Below the pieces are notes generated by a model. It ran no database searches. It was not told the origin of the DNA and was given only the letters and a program-made list of their open reading frames with translations. A DNA stretch of 61,799 nt from Lysinibacillus pakistanensis (lineage in GTDB: Bacteria; Bacillota; Bacilli; Bacillales_A; Planococcaceae): NCBI GenBank assembly GCA_001312325.1, contig BBDJ01000031.1, forward strand, positions 1 to 61,799, read 5' to 3'. Position numbers and translations under genes: made by a program. Below are positions 1 to 8,054 of the stretch, in pieces (the stretch's first letter is position 1; every line of letters starts with the position of its first letter).

Positions 1-357
1 GGTGGAGTAAGCGCAAGTAATGAAAAAGTTTTAAACCTTATAGAACCTCTTCTAAAAAAAGGGTGCTATTATTTGATAGCAACAGAGAATAATGAATTAA
101 TGGGATGGATCCTGATTGGGGAAAATAAAGACCAATTTACGGAACAATTAAACGGGTTTATCTATGAGCTATTTGTAAAAGAGTCATTTAGAGGTAGAGG
201 TATTTCCAAAGAATTAATGAATGTTGCCATTGAACAATTGAGACAGGCAGGTTATTCAGAAGTCAGACTTAGTGCTTACGTAGGGAATAATGCTATTAAA
301 CTATATGAAAAAATGGGATTTAGTTTAAGAACAGTAAGTATGAAATTACAGTTGTAG
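1..357 (+). CDS. GNAT-family N-acetyltransferase, 5' truncated by window edge
   Basis: The frame is open from the first base, so the true start lies outside the window; 118 residues are visible. GNAT hallmarks are the acetyl-CoA pyrophosphate loop RGRGISKELM around residues 66-75, followed by a helix and the terminal strand pair ending in NNAIKLYEKMGF, the classic GNAT C-terminus. Such enzymes transfer an acetyl group from acetyl-CoA to an amine; the substrate cannot be told from the sequence. No downstream partner on the same strand. Confidence 0.85.
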   Translation, partial: GGVSASNEKVLNLIEPLLKKGCYYLIATENNELMGWILIGENKDQFTEQLNGFIYELFVKESFRGRGISKELMNVAIEQLRQAGYSEVRLSAYVGNNAIKLYEKMGFSLRTVSMKLQL

Positions 358-428
358 AAGTCCTTATATAAACTAAAAATGACAAATGACTAGGACTCAC
401 TTGGATGATGAGTGCCTGGTCTTTTAGA

Positions 429-608
429 TTAGTAAATATAAGGATTTTCTCTATGAAGTTGCCAATAAAGTTGAACTAGTTGGGTTTCATACTTAAAATG
501 CTTTTCGTAAAAGTACATATGCTTTTCAGGATCAATATGTTCATAGTAATTTGCTAAAGTTCCATATAAACTTACCTTTTGAAGTAATTGTGCTAAACGT
601 GGATCCAT
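429..608 (-). CDS. Small hypothetical protein (59 aa)
   Basis: A 59-codon frame starts MDPRLAQLLQKV and ends NPYIY. An AAAGGCGG ribosome binding site lies about 7 bases before the ATG, which is the main support. It is acidic to neutral, rich in Tyr, His and Leu, and probably helical, with no signal peptide or membrane segment. I do not recognise a family. It lies next to decayed mobile DNA and may belong to it. Confidence 0.55.
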   Translation of the reverse strand: MDPRLAQLLQKVSLYGTLANYYEHIDPEKHMYFYEKHFKYETQLVQLYWQLHRENPYIY

Positions 609-732
609 AAAATTCCGCCTTTCTTTGTCATGTAGTCATAACATATGCCATTGAAATAATTACTGTATAGGCAAATAGGGGAATTACATTAACACCAATA
701 AGTGCCTAGTCATTTTTTTTATTTGTACATAC

Positions 733-763
733 AAAAAACAGACAACTAATATAAGTTATCTGT
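733..763 (-). terminator. Intrinsic terminator of the 746-883 small gene
   Basis: Read on the minus strand, an ACAGATAACT / AGTTGTCTGT stem (one G-U pair) is followed by a T run. The same hairpin follows the paralogous small gene at 58.2 kb. Confidence 0.6.
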
Positions 764-883
764 CTCATGATCTGTATTGGACTGTTTAGCTTGCTCAATT
801 ACTTCCTCAAAGGCTGCATTAATTTTCTCAATTGTATAACCAGCTTCCAGTAATTCTTGAGTTGTTTGTTCTAGTCTGTTCAT
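746..883 (-). CDS. Small hypothetical protein (45 aa), paralog of 58230-58386
   Basis: The frame begins MNRLEQTTQELLEAGYT with a GAGGAT-type ribosome binding site 7 bases upstream. It is acidic and predicted fully helical. The same protein with only a few changes is encoded at 58.2 kb beside an intact replication-type gene; here the neighbour is only that gene's tail. Function unknown. Conservation of reading frame between two diverged copies argues that it is, or was, translated. Confidence 0.6.
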   Translation of the reverse strand: MNRLEQTTQELLEAGYTIEKINAAFEEVIEQAKQSNTDHETDNLY

Positions 884-954
884 TTAATTATCCTCATTAT
901 ATATTTTGGATTATCTCAAACATTAATAAGATTGAAGTTTCCTAGAAATATCAA

Positions 955-1105
955 AAGAGCCGTATTTGTAGGAGCGTATAGTAAGGTTGTAGAGCGTTCT
1001 AATATGAAGTTGGATAAATCATCATCTGTGGATGGCAAAGAGCACAGGGAACGTCCAGTGCCTTTCTATAATTGGTTAGAGGAAAGGAATATTCATAAAC
1101 AATAA
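955..1105 (+). pseudogene. Remnant 1 of winged-helix replication-type protein (C-terminus only)
   Basis: The translation matches the C-terminal part of the protein at 58433-59321: AVFVGAYSK, VERSN, then RPVPFYNWLEER. The upstream two-thirds are missing; the sequence jumps from the small gene's upstream region straight into this tail. It ends with a different terminus (NIHKQ) from the intact copy. This is a deletion derivative, not a sequencing break. Confidence 0.8.
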
Positions 1106-1179
1106 ATAAGCGCATGACGCAATTTAACCTTTTTTTAAATCATACACTTATTTATTATATTAATAGTAGAGGGAATTCT

Positions 1180-1804
1180 TTATACAATATTAATACCCGC
1201 ACTTGCAGTACCTTCAACTGAGAAATTTAATGCAGGAGGATTTATTATTGATGAAATGTAAAATACCATTAATAAACGATCCCCAACCGATACTGGTACA
1301 GGCTCAACATTTGCTGAACCAAAAGTTATTCCTGCTGGAACACCAGCGACAGGTGGAGCTAAATCAACACGTATATTTGTAGCAGTGAAGATGTTACTTC
1401 CTACAGGCGCACGATAGATTTGAGCTGTTATAGTAGTAAGGCCTCCTCGGTTAAGATCTAAAAAGTAATTAAATGCTGCGGAAATAGCAGTAATATTACC
1501 ATTGCGTGGAACTGAGAAGGCTTCGCTTAAAAGTCCAGATAAATTTATAGTATTGTTTAAGATAGGCACACCATTAATAGCAGTACCGAATCCTATAAGA
1601 CTAGACGTTAATCCAAAATCAGGTCCTATAGTAACTACAGAAGTTGAAATTCCCGAGGAAAAAGGGATTATTGAACCGCTGTCGTTTGCTTCGCCACTTT
1701 CATTAAAGTTTATACAGTTAATATTTTTTTGCCACAAAAGGTCCAAAATTTTCGCATTCTATTTGTGGTGATAAACAATTACAACTTTCATTATTTATGC
1801 GCAC
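1180..1804 (-). CDS. Exosporium BclB-like protein, C-terminal-domain only
   Basis: After removing one base from the 7-base T run at 1724-1730 the frame is 207 codons, starting GTG after a strong AAAGGAGGG site. Residues from about 45 onward follow the BclB/exosporium glycoprotein C-terminal domain: SGSIIPFSSG, LIGFG, FSVPRNG, ITAQIYRAP, LLMVFY and a final ASAGINIV. BclB proteins are collagen-like surface proteins of the outer spore layer; here the Gly-X-X collagen stretch is absent and a short Cys-containing leader replaces it. It lies between two remnants of the same replication-type gene, suggesting it arrived as cargo. Confidence 0.75.
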
Positions 1805-1889
1805 AATTTTCCCTCCTTTCATCTTATGCTATGTGGAAGAAAGTAAGTGAGGAGGGCTATTAACTCAATGGAGTTTTATTTATCTGGTG

Positions 1890-1989
1890 GAGTCCAGTGC
1901 CTTTTTATAACTGGCTATAGGAACGTGATAGCTTCCACATTCAATAGTGCATGATGAAACTATCGTTAGAAAATTGGCTGGAATGGTAA
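1890..1989 (+). pseudogene. Remnant 2 of winged-helix replication-type protein (last ~30 codons)
   Basis: It begins at the PVPFYNW block and runs to the same end, LENWLEW then TAA, as the intact gene at 59.3 kb. An in-frame TAG follows NWL and a frameshift lies near the middle, so it is dead. Its first 32 bases repeat bases 1053-1084 of remnant 1 with four mismatches, so the two remnants bracket the exosporium gene. Confidence 0.75.
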
Positions 1990-2070
1990 ATGGAGATAGT
2001 TATCCAAATGAAAGTGGTATGAGGTATTATTAAAATTCCTGAGAGTTTAATGAAAGAAAGGACGTATTTT

Positions 2071-2481
2071 ATGAAAGAAATTAAATCGATATCTATTGAA
2101 CCTAATGTAAGAGAACTTTTATCTTTTGCGACCTCAGAAAAGAATGTCGAGAAAGAATATGAATTATATATGCATTCTCCAGTAAGAGAATTATATGGAT
2201 ATGACCTTGAAGATGAGATTGTTGGCTGTATTGGAATAGAATTTTTAAGTCCAAACCGGTGTGAAATAAAACATATTGCAGTATCTCAAACTCATAGAGG
2301 AGTAAGTATTGGGAGTAAAATGATTAGCTTTATTTGGGAAAAATATTCTTTATCCTTTATGTTTGCTGAAACTGATAAAGACGCTGTGAATTTTTATAAA
2401 AATTATGGATTTAAGATTACAAGTTTGGGCGAAAAGTGTCCTGGTGTGGAAAGATTTCAATGCATTTTAAAAAGTTGTTAA
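2071..2481 (+). CDS. GNAT-family N-acetyltransferase
   Basis: This 136-codon gene is chosen to start at ATG 2071 because AAAGGA lies 8 bases before it; an in-frame ATG at 2050 has no site. The GNAT core is visible: the strand IGIEFLSPNRCEIKHIAV, the CoA loop HRGVSIGSKMI, and the terminal AVNFYKNYGFKI. Gly replacement by Val/Ser in the R-x-x-G-x-G/A loop is mild. The small size and final CPGVERF segment resemble GNATs annotated as acting on small molecules; the substrate is unknown. It lies where the colinear element copy at 60 kb carries a secreted protein. Confidence 0.85.
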   Translation: MKEIKSISIEPNVRELLSFATSEKNVEKEYELYMHSPVRELYGYDLEDEIVGCIGIEFLSPNRCEIKHIAVSQTHRGVSIGSKMISFIWEKYSLSFMFAETDKDAVNFYKNYGFKITSLGEKCPGVERFQCILKSC

Positions 2482-2486
2482 GTCAT

Positions 2487-2511
2487 AAAAAGACCACTCC
2501 GTGATAGGTGG
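2487..2511. repeat. Degenerate copy of the 60.3-kb hairpin
   Basis: The string AAAAAGACCACTCC-GTGAT-AGGTGG matches bases 60317-60340 with two mismatches. There it completes a perfect AGACCACTCC/GGGTGGTCT hairpin; here the right arm is broken. Confidence 0.6.
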
Positions 2512-2640
2512 CAATAATAGTTAATAAGCTTTCAATGTCCAAACGTCAAGTCCTATCGTTAAAATGCTGAAATCCTTATAGCTTGTTTCATGTATCACTT
2601 TGCAACCTGAAAATAATAGAATAGTATAGCATAATTTTCT

Positions 2641-2796
2641 TACAGGAATGATAATATTGGATTAGTAAAACGTGATAAAGTGGAAGGCACATCAGGTTTT
2701 GGCAATATCATTTACAATTGCGGACGTCCTCAAGAAAGCACACAGTCGGAATGGAGATTAATCCCTCGTTGTGCAGAAGAGCTCAACCAATTTTAA
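2641..2796 (+). pseudogene. Unidentified ORF remnant
   Basis: The frame has no start codon; it reads RNDNIGLVKRDK, GFGNIIYNCGRP, SEWRLIPRCAEELNQF and a stop. The amino-acid make-up looks like real protein but I cannot place the family. It is not preceded by a ribosome binding site. The remaining bases between 2512 and 2962 hold nothing else I can support. Confidence 0.3.
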
Positions 2797-2962
2797 AATT
2801 TGAATGTTTATGAGGTACTAGTTTTTATCAAGCTTTATTTAAAAGCTGAAGCGGGATATTTTATAATAAAGTAGAATGTTCATTAGAGCAAGCTGTAAAT
2901 TATTAACATTGGTTTCGCTAACAATTTACGCCTATCGAAAACTCAGAAAGGGGTCACTTTAT

Positions 2963-3940
2963 ATGTCTAAAATGGTTAATATGCTTTCTATATTATGGCT
3001 CCTCAAAACAAGGAAACAATTAACTGCTAAGGAGCTAGCAGAGGAATTAGAAATCAGTATTCGTACGGTGTATCGTTATATTGATGCATTGTGCGCAAGT
3101 GGAGTACCTATCATTGCAGATGCAGGACATAATGGTGGGTACAGCTTATTGAATGAGTTTACAAAGGCACCTTTATTTTTTTTAACTTGGATGAGCAGAA
3201 GGCGCTTGCTCATGCTGCAAAATTCGCAATAGATGCAGGGTATCCCTTTAGTGAAACGTTAGATGAAGCCATTTCTAAGTTAAAAATGTATACAAACGAG
3301 GAACAATTAAATCATATCAATCGCCATTTAAGGGGATTTGAAGTCATCCATCCTACTATTGAATCGGCTTTAAAATCAATTCTTCAAGAATTAGAAATTG
3401 CTGTTGCAGAGAGTTATCGATTAGTTATTGTTTATCACAAGGATAGGGGAATTGAACCACAATTACGCCACATTGATCCTTATGGTCTTGTTTATTGGAA
3501 AGGGAAGTGGTATACGGTTGCTTATTGCCATCTACGTGAAGAAATTCGAAGTTTTCGAATCGACCGTATTCAATCATTATCCAGAACAGATAAAAAAATT
3601 TGACCGGCCTTTGGAATTTTCAGCACGTTCTTTCTTTTTAAAAGGCCTTTTACCTGATCCAAACCAACAAGAAAAACTTATTTCTATACGTATCAAAGGG
3701 AATGTACATGCGCTTGATGATTTATGTCAGCATTGGTTATTTAATCATGGTTTGATAGAACGGAAAAACGACCAAGCTCTTTTTAAGGTTGATAAAGAGT
3801 CTATTCATAGCTTTGTACCTCACTTCCTTCTCTCCTTTGGTAAATCTATTACCATACTAGAGCCAACATTATTACAAGAAAAATTGGCAACCATCAGCTT
3901 TGAATTATTCAATCATTATCAAAATACTTCACTTCACTGA
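2963..3940 (+). CDS. HTH-WYL (YafY-type) transcriptional regulator
   Basis: Joining three pieces (extra bases in the T8 run near 3175-3183 and the A7 run near 3594-3600) gives 324 residues starting MSKMVNMLSIL after AAAGGGG. Residues 1-60 form a DeoR-type helix-turn-helix (LTAKELAEELEISIRTVYRYIDAL). Then come GVPIIADAGHNGGYSL and, around residues 130-215, a WYL domain with YHKDRG, HIDPYGLVYWKGKWYTVAYCH and RSFRIDRI, thought to sense a nucleic acid or other ligand. The next gene, an SRPBCC protein 69 bases on, is its probable target; this pairing is common in Bacillaceae. Confidence 0.85.
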
Positions 3941-4009
3941 CCGTACTTGTCAGTAAAGCTTTTTATAATGTACATGTTCAGAATTAATTTTTTAGGAGGC
4001 ATATAAATT

Positions 4010-4467
4010 ATGAAGGATTTGAAATATCAATTTTATATTGCAGGTACACCAGAGGAAGTTTGGAAGGCACTTATCTCTCCTGAGGGTACAAAACAAATTT
4101 ATTATGGGTCCGTCATTAAATCTACGTTTCAAGTGGGTGATCTCTTGGAGTACGTTGGTCCTGGAGTAGATGGGGCTGAAACGGTGCACGTTTACGGAAA
4201 AGTATTAGAATATAAACCAACTCAGCTACTTCGATTTACTCATTATCCTGGAAAGTCATATGTAAAAGATAATAATTCATTTGAGTCAAGAATTACTTAT
4301 ATTTTAGAACCAAGTGGCTCATGCACGAAATTGACACTTATTCATGACCAATGGAAAGAAGGCGATTCCACTTATGAGAACAGTGACAAGGCTTGGTGAT
4401 GATTTTAAGTAATACAAAGACCTTGGTAGAAACAGGGAGTACCCTAGACTTTGGTGAAGGTTCATAG
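4010..4467 (+). CDS. SRPBCC / AHSA1-type domain protein
   Basis: The protein begins MKDLKYQFYIAGTPEEVWKAL, the usual first strand and helix of START-like (SRPBCC) folds, and continues through YYGS, VGDLLEY and GKVLEYKP. The visible frame stops early at GCT-TGG-TGA; adding one lost G there restores W-W-M-I-L-S and a 152-residue protein of normal length for the family. These helix-grip proteins bind hydrophobic ligands; the ligand is unknown. A TTAGGAGG site precedes the ATG. Likely controlled by the WYL regulator just upstream. Confidence 0.8.
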
Positions 4468-4847
4468 TTGTCACAAATGAGTTAACAGAAAGGGAATTCT
4501 GACCGCACACAGACTTTCGATTTCATTCAATTGTGCAAATAACAATAATTTCAGAAATGAAGCCATGTGCAGCTTTTTTTGTATAAGCATTTAATTAATG
4601 GATTAAATAGTTTCCCCATTTGTGAAGTAGAAAAAGGGAAAAGCCATTGTTCAAATGATGTTTTCGTGTAAACTTACCCATGTGATTGTCCTTTATTTTG
4701 GAGTTGGATAGTTTACTACCAACGAACCATTTATGCACGAATTATATTACGGAAAATTCAATTTTATTTATGGGTTGAACTATTTTAATGCGACGCTAGT
4801 GATAAAAAAATCAATGCTATATTTATAACTTTTCTTCCATTGAAATT
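4468..4847. other. Intergenic stretch without a recognisable gene
   Basis: These 380 bases separate convergent genes. A T7 tract at about 4573-4580 after a weak GC-poor hairpin could end transcription of the SRPBCC gene. I see no open frame with a ribosome binding site and no repeat shared with the rest of the window. Confidence 0.4.
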
Positions 4848-5615
4848 CTAAAAAGGCTTAGGAACAGCTCCAAAGCCTTTCAATTTTGTTAGTTTATTTT
4901 TATACTGACATCTTTGTAAAGGGTTATATATTAAGTGATATTCTTCATTTACCAATCTGTTTCTGTTTTTTTGTTTTTCTATTTCTTTAATCTTAGCGCT
5001 TACTTGTTCTAACAGTTGAGGCGATGCTTTCTTAGGTGAACCGCTATCGAAAGGTGGCTGTGGATCGTATTCTAAAATCAACTGAGCTGCTTTGCCAGCA
5101 TCTTCTCCCCATTCCCATGCAACCAAATTAAGAGCCATATCAATACCTGCTGACACACCAGCTGCTGTTACTATTTTGCCCTGACGAACAACTCTTTCTT
5201 CTGTTGGAATTGCACCAAGCGATTGAAGAATGTCAAAAGAGCCCCAATGACTAGTTGCCTCAACATCATTTAATAACCCAGCTGCACCTAAAATCAGAGA
5301 ACCATTGCATACAGATGTAGTCCATTTAGAAGTATTGTGCATTTTACGAATCCAGTTTAAAGTTTCTTCGTCATTCATTGCATCTTTGTAGTTAGGGGGA
5401 CTACAGCCAGGAACGATAAGAATATCAGCAGATGTAATTTCCGAAAAGCTATAATCTGCATGTAAATAACCCATTTTAGAATCAAGCTTTATAATTCCTT
5501 TTTTCTTAGCAACAAATTTCACATTACACTGCTGTGTAGCTGCAAATACTTCATAGGGACCAATTGCATCTAATGCTGTAATTCCGTCATAAAGCATGAT
5601 TGTAACTTCCATCAT
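4848..5615 (-). CDS. DJ-1/PfpI family protein, isonitrile hydratase / GlxA N-domain type
   Basis: 255 residues starting after AAGGAGA. The nucleophile elbow TTSVCNGSLILG puts the catalytic Cys at 103, with the partnering acidic residues D16 and E22 in DAIGPYEVF. AATSHWG-type sequence (EATSHWGSFDIL) and VSAGIDMALNLV match the isonitrile hydratase/transcription-regulator branch, but there is no AraC DNA-binding domain, so it is an enzyme or chaperone-like protein. The C-terminus beyond residue 190 is basic and unusual. An operator palindrome and promoter lie directly upstream, and the TetR gene upstream is the likely repressor. Confidence 0.85.
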   Translation of the reverse strand: MMEVTIMLYDGITALDAIGPYEVFAATQQCNVKFVAKKKGIIKLDSKMGYLHADYSFSEITSADILIVPGCSPPNYKDAMNDEETLNWIRKMHNTSKWTTSVCNGSLILGAAGLLNDVEATSHWGSFDILQSLGAIPTEERVVRQGKIVTAAGVSAGIDMALNLVAWEWGEDAGKAAQLILEYDPQPPFDSGSPKKASPQLLEQVSAKIKEIEKQKNRNRLVNEEYHLIYNPLQRCQYKNKLTKLKGFGAVPKPF

Positions 5616-5641
5616 TTATCTCTCCTTAAAGATTATTTAAG

Positions 5642-5656
5642 ACCGGACCGTCCGGT
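5642..5656. promoter_or_regulatory. 15-bp palindrome, probable TetR operator
   Basis: ACCGGAC-C-GTCCGGT is a perfect inverted repeat with a single central base, of the form bound by many TetR-family repressors. It sits just downstream of a predicted promoter (TTGAAA at 5693-5688, TAAGAT at 5670-5665, 17-bp spacer, minus strand) and 26 bases before the DJ-1 gene start, so occupancy would block that gene. Confidence 0.6.
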
Positions 5657-5664
5657 TTGGAATA

Positions 5665-5693
5665 ATCTTATAAGTTCTTACTATTATTTTCAA
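5665..5693 (-). promoter_or_regulatory. Sigma-A-type promoter of the DJ-1 gene
   Basis: Minus-strand -35 TTGAAA and -10 TAAGAT are separated by 17 bp; the expected start point falls about at the edge of the palindromic operator. Confidence 0.45.
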
Positions 5694-5729
5694 TCTAATA
5701 ATTGTTACATTCTTGTGAAGAGTAAATAA

Positions 5730-5768
5730 AAGAACCAAGAGGATTGAGTTTTAAGCCTCTTGGTTCTT
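5730..5768 (-). terminator. Intrinsic terminator overlapping the end of the TetR gene
   Basis: A perfect 13-bp stem AAGAACCAAGAGG / CCTCTTGGTTCTT with a 13-base loop is followed on the minus strand by TTTATTTAC. The TetR stop codon lies in the loop region. Confidence 0.75.
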
Positions 5769-6352
5769 AACTGAGTAGTATTGTAGGAGTATTTTTATTT
5801 GTCGGATACTATGAAGCATATGTTCATTATTTAAAGATAAACGACTTGCATAATAGCACCTTCTACAGTAGAAAATAAAAAAGAGGCTATAGAATAGGAA
5901 TCTATATCTTGGTTAAATTCCTGTGAGCTAATTCCTTCCTCAATTATAGATTGTATAAAAAGTAATGTTTTGTTATGGGCTTTTGCAGCTAACTCATGAA
6001 GTTCTTGGAAGCTATCATCACTTTCAATAGCCGTATTAAGAAGGGGACATCCACCATCTACCGGGGGATTATAAACAGCGTCTTGATAAATTTCAAACAT
6101 AGCTAATAATTTATCTGTCGCCGAAGCTTTATATTGGATTGCTTCAAAATAATGCTCCCATATAATTTTCAAGGAATGATTAAAAGAAGCAATAGCAATT
6201 TCATTTTTGTTTTCAAAACGTCTATATATAGCTCCCTTTGGTAATCCAGTTGCATTCATAATGTCTTGTATAGAAGTTAGATTGTAGCCTTGTTTATTAA
6301 ACAATTTAAGTGAGGTTTGGATAATCAAATCGCGAGTTGTATCTTCCTTCAT
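5751..6352 (-). CDS. TetR-family transcriptional repressor (LmrA/YxaF type)
   Basis: The N-terminus has the TetR helix-turn-helix: LIIQTSLKLFNKQGYN, then TSIQDIMNATGLPKGAIYRRFENKNEI (about residues 8-52). The C-terminal ligand domain has the GGCPLLNTAIESDD block of the LmrA/QacR-like branch. As read, the frame ends at MQVVYL; restoring one lost A gives MQSRLSLNN and a normal C-terminus, 200 residues. A palindromic operator lies between this gene and the downstream DJ-1 gene, which is probably its target; none is seen before its own start. Confidence 0.85.
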
Positions 6353-6906
6353 TATTCATTTTCCCTCCGTTACACATTAATAATAAAACAGTATATCATA
6401 ATGTAATCGGAGAAACTGATACTTCATAAGAACCGTACGCAGGTTGTAGCCTCTTTTTTTTCGCTTGGGTCTGTTAAATTAGTTAGAGGTTCATAAAACG
6501 ATGTTCTTTTCGGCTTATCCCCTAGCTTAGCTGTTAGAAGGGAAGGATCTTATATTAAAGGTAACAAAAACAAGACAAAGCATAAAAAAAGTTCCTCTTT
6601 TTTTAAAGAGGCACCAAACATAAATGAAACTACACACGGCTAATACAATAAAATAACTGAAAAATAAAAATACGGATTTACACGAATACTATTGAAACTA
6701 AAGTAAAAAATAGGGAAGAATGGCATGATAAAACGTTTATTTAGGGATAAGAAATATAGTAGTAAAACAATTTTTACGAATATTACAAGTGATAGTACCT
6801 AAGCTTACATGATTGTAATGAAATTGAAAGCCAATACGATAGAGTGTAATACATTATTTTGCGAGAATGTGTATAGAAGCAAGAACAAGAAGCGGAGGAA
6901 TACACA
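6353..6906. other. Intergenic region with orphan terminator-like hairpin and sigma-gene promoter
   Basis: At 6584-6611 a CCTCTTT-TTTT-AAAGAGG hairpin is followed on the minus strand by seven Ts, a good terminator shape, yet no minus-strand gene precedes it. At 6824-6852 TTGAAA and TAATAC with a 17-bp spacer form a candidate promoter for the sigma factor gene. No supported coding frame was found. Confidence 0.4.
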
Positions 6907-7457
6907 ATGAATGAAAAATTAGAAGGCGTATATGAGGAATTTAATCGTTACATATACCATTTATGTTTAAAACTTACTCGCAATAATGTAGAAGCTGAAG
7001 ATTTAATGCAAGAAGTTTGGGTAAAGGTTGTTCGTTATGAGGATAGCGTGGCCGAAGTGGAACATATTAAAGCTTGGCTGACAACAATTACGATGAATAC
7101 ATTTAGAGATCGCTACCGCAAAAAAAGTACGACGTAGTAAATATATGATGAACCAACCTGAAACATTAGACGTTCCGATTTTAGATTTGGTTCCCAACAA
7201 TGATATTTCAACTGAAGAAAAAAATTGAAAAAGATATCGTTACAAAATTAGTACAGGATAAAATGGAGCAATTAGATGCAATCTATCGAAAAACGTTATG
7301 GTATTTCTACATAGACCAATATTCACTTGCTGAAATCTCTACGATTATGAAAGTTTCCATTGGAACTGTAAAATCTCGTTTATTCCGTGCTAAAGCTCGT
7401 TTAAAAGAAATGCTAATGTCTGATGTATCAATTGTAGAAGCTGTGCTGCCAGCATAA
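6907..7457 (+). CDS. RNA polymerase ECF sigma factor
   Basis: Removing one A from each of two A runs (near 7125-7131 and 7218-7224) yields 182 residues. Region 2 is clear at residues 12-75: YIYHLCLKLTRN, AEDLMQEVWVKV, HIKAWLTTITMNTFRDRYRKK. Region 4 at about residues 115-172 has YRKTLWYFYIDQYSLAEISTIMKVSIGTVKSRLFRAKARLKE, the -35-binding helix-turn-helix. A strong AGCGGAGGA site precedes the ATG. ECF factors are usually co-transcribed with an anti-sigma factor; here a terminator follows directly, so control must lie elsewhere. Confidence 0.9.
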
Positions 7458-7516
7458 TAGTATGGATTGGCCGCAAAGCGCAATTACTTAGACGGAAGTA
7501 TTCGAACGGCTAAATA

Positions 7517-7562
7517 AAAAAAGGGATGCATTGCAAAAATGATTTTGCGATGCATCCTTTTT
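7517..7562. terminator. Bidirectional terminator between sigma factor and MarR genes
   Basis: AAGGGATGCATTGCAAAA / ATTTTGCGATGCATCCTTTTT form a long hairpin with A and T tails on both sides, serving the two convergent genes. Confidence 0.85.
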
Positions 7563-7585
7563 ATATTTCATAAACTTGATAAAGG

Positions 7586-8032
7586 TCATTCCTGTCGATT
7601 TGGATCAAACTCAAGTAAGCATTTAGCAAAAATATCACGTAGCGTTTGAACCTCCTCAGCTGAGAGCATACCGAACATATTGTTGATAATTTCACTTACT
7701 TGTTGGCGGGATTCCTTTAAAATATTTTCGCCTTCCGTAGTAATCACTAATTGTGAGGCTCGTCTATCTGTAGCGTGCTGTGTTTTTTCAATAAAGCCAG
7801 CATTTATTAGCTTACTTGTTAAAACAGTGACACCACCTGTGGTCACTTTTAAGCGATCAGCAATGGCAGAAGGGCGTTTTGGACCCTCCTGCGATAAATA
7901 GTCTAAAATTAAAATATGGGATTTTGAAAAGCCGAGTACATTATGATTATTCCACTCGTTCGCCCACTTACGCTCAATGGAAAATACAACTTCAAACAAC
8001 GAGGTAATGGCTTTCTGTTTTTCTTGATCCAT
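7586..8032 (-). CDS. MarR-family transcriptional regulator
   Basis: The 148-residue protein starts MDQEKQKAITSLF after GGAG. The winged helix lies at residues 40-100: ILILDYLSQEGPKRPSAIADRLKVTTGGVTVLTSKLINAGFIEKTQHATDRR, including the wing's D-R-R. It is 22 bases downstream of the Spx-like gene on the same strand, forming an operon. Two CTTAYTAGTAAG palindromes upstream of that operon are its likely operators, giving autorepression. MarR proteins of this size often respond to oxidants or phenolic compounds; which one is not readable here. Confidence 0.88.
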   Translation of the reverse strand: MDQEKQKAITSLFEVVFSIERKWANEWNNHNVLGFSKSHILILDYLSQEGPKRPSAIADRLKVTTGGVTVLTSKLINAGFIEKTQHATDRRASQLVITTEGENILKESRQQVSEIINNMFGMLSAEEVQTLRDIFAKCLLEFDPNRQE

Positions 8033-8054
8033 ATAGGTCATCTCCAAAACTGTT

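Noticed and set aside
1502..1771. 89-codon plus-strand frame antisense to the exosporium gene
   Set aside because: It is the complement of a recognisable coding region and lacks a start site.
4319..4510. Minus-strand 63-codon frame over the end of the SRPBCC gene
   Set aside because: Antisense shadow of the restored SRPBCC reading frame.
6620..6760. Minus-strand hydrophobic frame MPFFPIFYFSF upstream of an orphan terminator-like hairpin
   Set aside because: Only 28 codons, no ribosome binding site; AT-rich DNA gives such Phe-rich frames by chance.
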